Source: Enoplosus armatus (lineage: Eukaryota > Chordata > Actinopteri > Centrarchiformes > Enoplosidae). From it: a stretch of DNA of 64,000 nt. The stretch's first letter is position 1. Each line of letters starts with the position of its first letter. The position numbers and the translations under genes were made by a program. The stretch is taken from positions 5,742,921 through 5,806,920 of the forward strand of contig NC_092181.1 in assembly GCF_043641665.1 (NCBI RefSeq), in the 5' to 3' direction. The notes under the pieces were generated by a model. That model was not told the DNA's origin, searched no databases, and saw nothing but the letters and a program-made list of their open reading frames with translations. Below, one piece after another: positions 12,801 to 21,122 of the stretch.

Positions 12801-15800
12801 AGTTGGCAATGGCATCAGTCACATGAGCAGACAATACCAGGGGGAATGTACTGACCAGACCGCTGTTAACCATCGCTGGCTGTGAGCGTTGTTGACCTTT
12901 TGTGAAAAAGAACAAATCTTCAATCAGCAAATAAGCTTCAAAGGTTTGACAAAACATTTTTACAAAGCATGTTTAAGTTGCAGATCAATTTTGAACCACA
13001 CTAGATACCAGATTACTTGAAAAATAATTTGAAAGAGCTATCTGACTCACCACAGATTCTGAGCATTAGCAAAATTCAGGTTTTTACAACTTGGGTCTTA
13101 TTTTAAGCCATGTTAGTGGCGAGGCTCTATGACACTCTCTACAGCAGTGTTGGTTGGTCAGTTGGTTAGTTCACCACTTCAGAGTCCAGACTGAAATATC
13201 TCAACAACTGTTTTGTTGTCAACTGGATTGCTGTGACATTTTTAAAGACACTCATGGTCCCAAGAGAATGAATCCTACTGGCTTTGGCGATCCCAGCAGG
13301 TCAAATATTTCACTTATCCTGAGAAATACCTCAACATCTATTAGATGGACTGGCATCAAGTTTGGTGCACCCAATCATGATTACAAGAGGATGTATCCCA
13401 ATACCTTTGGTGATCCTGAAACGAATGACATTCCCATCAGCCTCAGGTGTACTTTCTGTGTAGTGCGAATTAGCAATCAACACATGCGCTCACCTTTAGA
13501 GAAGTTGAGATCATTTGGTTTGTTTACAACCTGTCTGACTGCTCCTTTCTTGGTTGGACTTTGTTGTAGAGATGTTACTCTAGTTCCCAGATATCAGCAA
13601 TTACATTGGTGAGTATAATGTTAACACAACTGATAGGACTGATGGTGAAATCTATTTAAGTTGTAATGACCCAGAACTGTCCTTTAACATTGTGACTTTG
13701 ATAAGCAAAGCGAACAGGGCGTAGACAGTAACAGTTACCTATTGTCAGAAGACTCCGATCCTTGTTACCGTCACGTGGTCTGATGTGGTGCTTGTTGGTC
13801 AGGTGGTTTTGAAGATCCACTGCTCCTCCCCCACAGCCTACATGTTCCCCACACAGCTTACACACCACAGTGCTCCGGTCCAGAGGCCGACCTGTTGGGT
13901 CCGGCTCAAACCCAAAAAAGTACCACGGGCTGTTCTGTGTGGCATTCGGGTTACCCAGCAGTTTCTCAGTTCCAGGCATAAAATCGTACTTTTCCAACAG
14001 ATGAGAGCTCGGGGACGGGAAGGAGATCATGGAGGAGGAGTGTAAGACAGTACCAGAAACCGTGCCTGAATCACTAGCTGTGTCCAAGTTTGACATTGTC
14101 GTCACGTCACTGATGACAAGCATGGGGCTCTGTGATTGGCTGTGGTCTGACCAAAGTGAAGAGCTGCTGGGCTCTGGGAGGGTGACCAATTGGATATCCT
14201 GCAGGAGGCGCAGAACTGTCTCCTTATCTCCAACTTCACATTTCACATTGTCACCTGTATCTCCCCACCAAAAACAAATGCATAGGATGTTGGCTAATTT
14301 TAGCAAGCTAAATGTGTACATTCAGATTAATAGTTACAATTAAATTTAATTCTACTGACAGTTGAAAATGAATGTGGAAGTGAAAAACTAATATGGATCT
14401 GCTAGTCTGCGTCTACCATGTGTCATTCCATGTGTCAGTGAGTGAACTCACCCATCCCGAGGCCCAGCAAGGTGGCATAATCCTTGCCGATCCAGACCCT
14501 GAGCTCTGCTCCCTCTGTGATGGGCTGGGAAACCCTGTAGTAGATGTGACGGTAAAACTGGAAGACGACCAGGTTGTGTTCCTCCTCACTGCTGGTGTAT
14601 GTTACATACCTGAAACATGGAGCAAATAAGTATAGTATGTTACTGTGACCAGGAAAGTAGGAGTATCAGACTGCATTATGAACAACATAAAAGCAGAAGG
14701 GAGAAAAGAAACTACTTTAACAGGGAAACATTACTTGAATCAGTAAGAACTGCCCACCTCATCCAGTTAGATTTGTTTTCATCAGCAGCATCGACGTAGA
14801 CAAAAGCAGCCTCATCCCTGATCTGGAGATGGGAGCAACGTGTATGTCAACTATCTTTATGCCCAGTTCTCTATGGAATTCCTGCTGGTTATCAACACAA
14901 GTCACGTTTCTGCCATAACTTGACTTTCAAACCTGTCTACTTACAGCCCAGGCGTATTTGAGGTTGGTTGGCATTTGTCCTCTGCACACTTCTCCTACAT
15001 ATGGCCCAAACATGACACCCTGCTGAAGTTGACACTTAGCGTACACCTTCATCTCTCCCATCTGCTCTTCACCAGAGGATCCAGGACCAGCCATCCCCGA
15101 CCCGACGTCCCCGCACAGGCACAGGCAGGAAGGCAGTGACAGCACCGCCCGGGAGGGGCCGCCGTGGAGCCACGGCTCTCCAGGTGGCAGCACAGCATCT
15201 GGGACATAGTTCTGGTTTGAAGCAGTCTGGAGAAACGGAACATCCTCGAATAATTCTTCATGGTTTAAATCCAATCCTGGGGAGATAAAAAAAAAATAGA
15301 GAGAAATAATTAGTCAAATGTGGGATTAAGGTGAGATCCAGAGGAGGAGGAGGCATGTTTACTGTTTCTTTTGTTATTTTTGGTAACTAAATGGAGTTAA
15401 GCAACACAGTAAATAGAGACAAGACCTTTAGAATGTGTTACTATACATTAGATATATTACATAGCAAAGACAGAAGCTTTGAGTTTGTTTTGATTCATTT
15501 TATTTGGTCCCCCACCAAGAAAAATATATGTTTCTTTAGCGCCTTGCATCCAGCATCACGTTTGTTCATTCTGACTTTCCGTAGACATTCATCTGAACAT
15601 TTAACCCGGACTGTAATTACTATGATAATGAATCCATTGCAGCAGTGCACAATGTGTGTGCTTGAGTGAACTTCTGTTAGGGGTGCCCACTTGTCTGGTG
15701 GCAGACCTGCAGGGCCAGCTGAACTGCTCTCTGGCAACATCTCACTCCGCTGGTTACGGCTCCCGAGGGATGGCGTGTGGTGACTCTGGAGGGAGCTTTC

Positions 15801-17004
15801 AGACCTGTTATAAAAATGATATTAAAGTCATTTCAGCAGGTGTAATGGGATACATGTAAATTAAGATGGCAAGAGGTGAATAAAACTCATCCTACCTGTG
15901 CGCACCGACAGGAATAATTTCTCTCCCCTCCAGTCCTGCGTCACACAGCTGGTGAAAGGGTGTGCTTCTGACGCAGTGATTGGTATAGATGACTGATGTG
16001 CCGGCTTCTTTACACATGCGAGCCAGCATTGAGCCCAGATAGTTGACTCCGAGTGGGACGTGGCTATACCACATTTCATCCGTTAGCTCCCTCTTAGGCT
16101 GCAAGTAAAGGGCGGCTGCATTGGACGGGAGCTTGCTGAGGTACTTCAAGAGGGAAGTAATGGGACAGAACTCGCTGCCTGGCTTCTCAAACATAGAGCA
16201 TCGGCCCTTCTCCACATGAAGTTTTGTCTCATCGCCAAAGGATAAAGTGCAGTATCTCAGTCCCCGCTCGTCTTTTCTGATTACAAATGAATCTGGCTTT
16301 AGATTCCGGTTAGCCTGCTTCCCTCTGCGGCCGAAATGCACCTGTATATCAAACCAGACTTTGTTCAGAAGTCCCCTTGGGGTGCTGGTGTCCATCGCAC
16401 GCGAGTGTCTGAGGATGCGGATATCATCAGGAGACAGCGCCTGATGGTGTGATGTTATGTCTCGACCGGACTTCCTAATTCTCTTGAGCACTCCCAAGAA
16501 CACCTTGTTGGCTGAGGTGAACTCAGCATCTCTCATTAAGCACACGGGGCGGCTGACAGGAGGCTCTTTGAAGTAACGGTTAAGTCCAGCTCTCAGTGCA
16601 ATGTAACTAGCGATCCCATACAGCTCACCTTTGCTGTTCCGTACCGAGCCATAGAAGTGTCTCAGCAGCCTGTTCAGCTCCGTCTTCTCCGCTGTGGTCA
16701 GGTCCACCTGAAGCCCCCGGGACTCCAACCAGCCAATGAAGCAATTCACAGCCCACGTCGTCTGTTTCTTTGTGACCTTACTTATTTCAGTCCTGCTGTC
16801 TTCAAGCTCGTCCAGTTCCAAGTCTGATACCATTGCATGTCTGGAAATGTCAGTGGTATTCACCCCACACTCTTCCTCTTCTTGTGACTCATCCTCTTCT
16901 TTCAGAGCGACCTCATCCTTAGTTGTCACATCAGGCTCAAACAAATCCACATGTTCACGAGACTCCCTCAGGTCTGCACACATAATGTTAGCTGGTAGCT
17001 CCAT
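9882..17004 (-). CDS. Fusion gene: Crypton tyrosine-recombinase-like + PR/SET + BED zinc finger + hAT transposase-derived protein, 8 exons
   Basis: I assemble eight coding exons (5' to 3'): 17004-15896, 15804-15707, 15276-14945, 14822-14758, 14609-14452, 14254-13739, 12896-11401 and 10559-9882. Phases match at every junction, the sum is 4,452 nt, and the reading frame is open for 1,483 residues. An in-frame stop precedes the ATG. Residues 1-110 are acidic. Residues about 110-402 are a DUF3504/Crypton recombinase-like domain (FGRRG, TNHCVRST). Residues about 430-590 are a PR/SET domain (FGPYVGEV, NWMRYV, ELRVWIGKDY). A BED finger follows (CKLC...HLTNKHH), then a hAT body (VTLSVDIW) and hAT C-terminal dimerisation region (WWRTKAVQFPLLATVARAYL). 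Likely a nuclear DNA-binding regulator, by inference. The weakest junction is the exon 2 donor, CAG|GTCTGC. If it is not used, exon 1-2 would be a separate Crypton-only gene and the rest a PR-BED-hAT gene with an unidentified start. I know no family member with exactly this order. Confidence 0.72.
11030..11370. repeat. Dispersed repeat copy in the last intron of the fusion gene
   Basis: The stretch with GCTGATAAAAT, CATTTCAG, GCTTTTGTCT, CTGTCTGAAA and GTAACTAAGGGGG follows the same order of short blocks as 47640-47890. The two are diverged copies of one element in the same orientation. No coding potential is visible. Confidence 0.6.
13140..13490. repeat. Dispersed repeat copy between BED and hAT exons
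   Basis: Sequence such as TCCAGACTGAAATATCTCAACAACT, TTGGTGATCCTGAA and CATTCCCATCAGCCTCAGGTGTACTTT is shared with 27120-27340 and, more weakly, 62240-62370. The copy holds a repeated inner block: two versions of CTCAACA(a/t)CT... about 130 bases apart. This family often ends in GTTAGCATGCTAACATT in fish genomes. It lies in the intron between the fusion gene's BED and hAT exons. Confidence 0.65.
14452..15276 (-). other. PR/SET domain of the fusion gene (three exons)
   Basis: Three exons (15276-14945, 14822-14758, 14609-14452) encode a PR/SET domain of the PRDM type, closest in feel to PRDM9/PRDM11. Landmarks are AVLSLPSC at the start, GVMFGPYVGEV, the split FVYVDAADENKSNWMRYV, EEEHNLVVFQFYRHIYYR and ELRVWIGKDY. 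In PRDM9 the last motif is VWYGDEY, and its first Tyr is needed for histone methylation; here Ile occupies that place. Methyltransferase activity is therefore doubtful. The domain is not followed by a C2H2 finger array, unlike most PRDM proteins, but by a BED finger. A zinc knuckle before the PR domain is not visible. Confidence 0.85.
15707..17004 (-). other. Crypton-derived tyrosine-recombinase-like module (exons 1-2 of the fusion gene)
   Basis: This part resembles the DUF3504 region of KIAA1958, ZMYM2-4 and QRICH1, which are known domesticated Crypton recombinases. Visible landmarks are LLNKVWFDIQVHFGRRG (position of the first catalytic Arg), LGVNYLGSMLARMCKEAG, then TNHCVRST (His-x-x-Arg) and GAHRS. 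After GAHRS, related proteins have a SLxSY stretch carrying the Tyr nucleophile; here exon 2 reads SLQSHHTPS, so His sits where Tyr is expected. The module is therefore probably unable to cut DNA and may serve in DNA or protein binding. The N-terminal 110 residues are rich in Glu and Asp. If exon 2 is not spliced at 15707, the frame continues to a stop at 15495-15497 with an AATAAA at 15499-15504, which would give a Crypton-only protein of about 437 residues. Confidence 0.75.
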
Positions 17005-20000
17005 CAGCTGTGTTTTGTCATAAAATGTGAGATGAAGAGAGCACAGGTGTTAGGTTTTGGCCATGTAAACAAAGCGGAGTGATACCGCTCAAGTAGTCAG
17101 GTCCCGGTGCTATACGGCGATTATACCACAGTCGTTATCAGCTCGTATTGAAGAGACGGGGTCAGTCTGTTTAGAAAGGGGATTTTAAACTGCTAAAGAT
17201 GGCGGCTCTGACTGGCAAATCATTGATTGCACCAACCGCATAACTGTCCTTATTTACGACATATCACACCAGCGGGACAACAGCGACATATCCCATTCCA
17301 AACTACATTTTCAATAACAGCATATTCCCGTACGTGTCTGCCAGCTCCTTACAACGGGCTGCGTGAATGACTGTTTAGGTGATACCATGGCAACGACCAG
17401 GGAACGGGACTGCCGTAAAACATGACTTCTAGCGCTTGGGTCGTGTTCTCTGTGCGCATGCGTACAAGCATCTCAGGTGGTTAGGCGAAAATTAACATTC
17501 TACGTTGTATAGAGTGCGATTCATCAGTGCTCCTAAATGTGACATGAAAATGACATTATGATTGGAAGAACGTGACATTAGATAACCCCCAATTTGAAGA
17601 AATGCACACCGTTTTGCTGAAAAACTTGCAGGCAGGTGTTACACAAACGACTCTTTACAGTAACGAATATTCTTCATTATACACTCTTTGAATGTGTTTG
17701 ACAATCACAATGCATGGTCGGAATTAAATGTTGCATTCATAGATGTGACAGACTAAATGCACTCACATCAGTCTGGGCTAGTCTTTAGTTAAAGTAAAAC
17801 ACATACCGTGTGGGTATGGCATACGTTGTGCTCTTAAGTGTGTTATAAATTACCAAAGAGTGTGCATATACAATAATAGCATCAGGGTCAGGGACTACTT
17901 TTGCATCTTTAACTGCTCCCCGTTGCAATGCAACTTCATAAAACCCAAAGAAGTGCCACTCTGCAATGGCATTTTGTCAGTTACGAGGGGAATAGGGTGA
18001 ATGCAGTTGTGGCAAGGGCGGTCAGTGCAATAGGACTCAAATTTGATGCACACCTCAGATTCACAATAATTGCAGTGAAAGCGCTGATTTTGGTGGTGAA
18101 TCACCTTGAGCCTCAAACAAAGCTCCAGAAGTCGAGGAAGAAGTGGTCTCGAAGAAATCTGCACGATGTCGACGCCTCAGATGACTTCTTAAATTCGTGG
18201 TATTTCCACCTTTTGCCAGCACTATTTTTCGGCATAGGCGACAAACGGCCTCGCCAGAGTTTAACGGTTGTCCCTTTTCGTCTGCTTTCAACCCGAAATA
18301 CAACCACACGATAGACTTGCTTCTGGGTTTGCTGATAAGATCCATGTTTCTGTGGCCCTCCTCTGCTGCTCTGCAGGCTGTCCGCTGGCTGCAGAACTGC
18401 TGCAAGAGGTACGGTGGATAGAAAGGACACCCCGTGGAAAATGACTTGTATTTTGTTGCACTATTTTAAATGCGTGCCACAGTATCACGTCAATGGTGAT
18501 GAGAACGCTCAAAGTGGAAAAAGTACATGAGACTCAAATTAATTTCATAATTACCAGCGCGTTTTATTGTGAACATATTTGAGTAAAACTACGAAATTAC
18601 AATAGAAACATACTCCATGTTGGTATTCAGTTCTACGTGCCAGTTTAATGCGCCAGTACTAACGCTGTAACAAAAAGCCCAAACGCTTCCAGTGGCTTTC
18701 ATAAAATAACACATAGGATGACTGCCATTGAATTGGTGGTGCACCTTCTACCTGCTCTGTTTCTATTTGTGGACCAACGTCAACACACTGCGACGAGTCA
18801 GGGTTGCCAGGTCCTGTTGTTAACAAATTTACAGTCCAGTTCAGTAAGTCCAAATATTATTAAAATGTGTACCTTGTGTACCAAATGTCTGAAAGGTTTT
18901 ATGTCCCCAAAATGACCCCCCCCCCCCCCCCCCAAAGTATTTGAAATAATTTCTGATTCACTTTCCTTTTTGTTGTGATTACAAAGTATGTAATACTTTG
19001 ACATGTGTTTAATCATGCTGGTTTTAAAAACAAAAAAAATAATTCTGAGTATTTCATTTTTGAACAGATCCCTACCAGCAACTTCAGTTTAAATAACAGT
19101 CTGCTCTGCTAACCTTGATGTTGTCCATTTTCTCTTTCTGTTGCCTCCTCTTTTATTGAATAATGGAATAAGTTATTAAAAGTTATTAAAATAACAGAAA
19201 CATAAACGGGCCTTATGAAAGGTAGCTCATTCTGTTGGGCAGAAAATACCAATCAGAATGGACTTCTAATTGTATGCGTTTGTTTTAAATAAATGTAAGC
19301 CCGAGGCTGGATTACCAAGCGGATGTGTAAGTCTTTCTGTCAGGTTAGAATTAGCTAACCAAACAGACATCCAGACGTGTAATGTGCTTTAAAGGGCAGC
19401 TAAGGAGGGAATGGGCAAAATTATGGTAGCAATGAGCAAAATGGTAGATCTTTTTGATGGATGTTCCCACCTAGAGATAAATTCAAATTGTCAGAATACT
19501 GGTCCTTCCTTCTCCCTAATAAAACTTGTCATTAAGCTCTTACACATATAAAAAAAAATATGACACCAGCCACTATGTGACAACAGAGACGCACGTCTCA
19601 TACCAGCGCTCCCCTTTTTAACTAATTTACGTGAAACTTTCTAATCTGGCAACAACGGGGTAACCACCACGCGGACTAAACGCAAATCATCCGCACCGAC
19701 TGCGCATGCTCCAGATGCCAGAATGATGTTTGTTTTGAGGAGAGACGAAGTACGTGAGGAAACTCGCCGTTACGCACATATATATTACGTCTCTGAAAGA
19801 ATATGAAGGCAGCCAAATGGCGTTGAACTCGTATGGGAGAGACCAAAATGCCTGCCGTCAAAGGCGGAAAGAGAGAAAGCTGAAAGGCAGGAGCGGCCAC
19901 AATGAATACAAACTAGCCACTACTACCGGCCATGGTGTGGCTTTGGAGTGGAGCTGGCGATTGTACATTTGTGTGGCATGAAATAATCCTGCGTTTTTTT

Positions 20001-21122
20001 GAGCCGTCACTGCATATGCATTACCAAGGTTGTTCACATAATTAAAGCATGTTCTAGTATGTGTTGCAGTGAGACTGAGGTGTTGCAAGCTGGAGTGGAT
20101 CTCTGCTCCTCTGCCTGGCCTGGAGAGCCATTCTCTCCCCCCCCCACACACACATGCTTTACTGCACGCAATAAACATTGCTGCCAGGAGGAAGCAAACT
20201 AGATTTGTGGTTGTTCTTTTTATTTTGCTCACTTGTTCTGAATAAATATTCTTTAGTGTGTTGAACTAAAGTGAGTGAGTGTTGAATACATGTTTCGGTT
20301 TTCAAAGATGACAGTTTTATTATGCGCTTAAAAGTATCACAGCATGTTGCAGATCCAAATCGACAACTTGTACTTCGATAGATCTCCTCTTACAACTGCC
20401 TCTTTCCAGGGTACACGTCCCCCATTTTCACTGAAGAAATATTTGAGGTTGTACCGGGTGTTGATTGCAGGCCGTGGTACTTGTGTTGCTTTGGATCGAG
20501 TTGGCAAACAACGTTATGGTGCATTACCGCCACCTACTGGAATGGAGCGTGGATCGTGAAAATGCGCATGCGTGGAGAGTCACGCAGACGGACGCGGACC
20601 CTCAATTGGTTTATACTGCCACCCACAGTTTGGCGTCAGCTATTATACCAAGTGAGTTTGACTCGTGCTGTCGGCTCGTACACATCCTGGGAAGCTGCAG
20701 TTGTTCCTAAATGTCTGCCACATATTTCAGGTAAGCGCCAAACCCGCTGAGGATGAGCCTCCAACATTCATATCTCTATATTTCATGGCAGAAGTCGCGA
20801 CAGGCTTTCTCGTAGGACTACACGTTCCTTCATGCGTTAAATGGGAAGGTCACCCGACTTCTCTGTTTATCTAAAGTTAGCTTTAGCTTAGCTTCTTGCG
20901 GTTAGTGGCAGTAATTGCTTGGTTGCACGCACTGACGATAGCGGCTAGCTTATGGGTAGCCACTGCTAACAACAACCTTCTGGCCTCGCCGACTTGCCGT
21001 AGCACGCCGTCTTCTTCGTGGTGGGACAGTTGTTGCCATGACGACCCCACTCGCAAGTTGTCGGTGGTGGAAACTGACTTGAGCTTAAAACTGCAGCTAC
21101 ACAGAAACTCACACGGATAAGA
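17005..21122. other. Intergenic region between the fusion gene and the coiled-coil gene
   Basis: Apart from the BED-finger fragment at 18061-18405 I see no supported gene. The first 450 bases before the fusion gene's ATG are richer in G+C and CpG (for example around 17100-17160 and 17330-17470) and probably hold its promoter and 5' untranslated exon. A C-tract lies at 18917-18933. The stretch around 20505-20545 (CATTACCGCCACCTACTGGAATGG) looks like part of a common fish mobile-element end. The last 400 bases before 21123 are the 5' region of the next gene. Confidence 0.5.
18061..18405 (-). pseudogene. hAT-transposon BED-finger fragment (ZBED1-like)
   Basis: The minus strand encodes a BED finger of the kind found at the start of ZBED1-like hAT transposases: KSIVWLYFGLKADEKGQPL, then CRLCRKIVLAKGG, NLRSHLRRRHR. 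The Cys-x2-Cys and His-x4-5-His spacing is intact. The frame stops about 35 residues after the finger, and no transposase body follows on the lower-coordinate side before the fusion gene begins at 17004. It is most simply a truncated hAT element. A donor-like AAG|GTGATT within the frame (near 18111) leaves a small chance that it is a first exon. It lies 1 kb upstream of, and on the same strand as, the fusion gene that also has a BED finger. Confidence 0.6.

Noticed and set aside
13154..13612. 152-residue plus-strand frame at 13.2-13.6 kb
   Set aside because: It lies within a dispersed repeat copy and inside an intron of the minus-strand gene.
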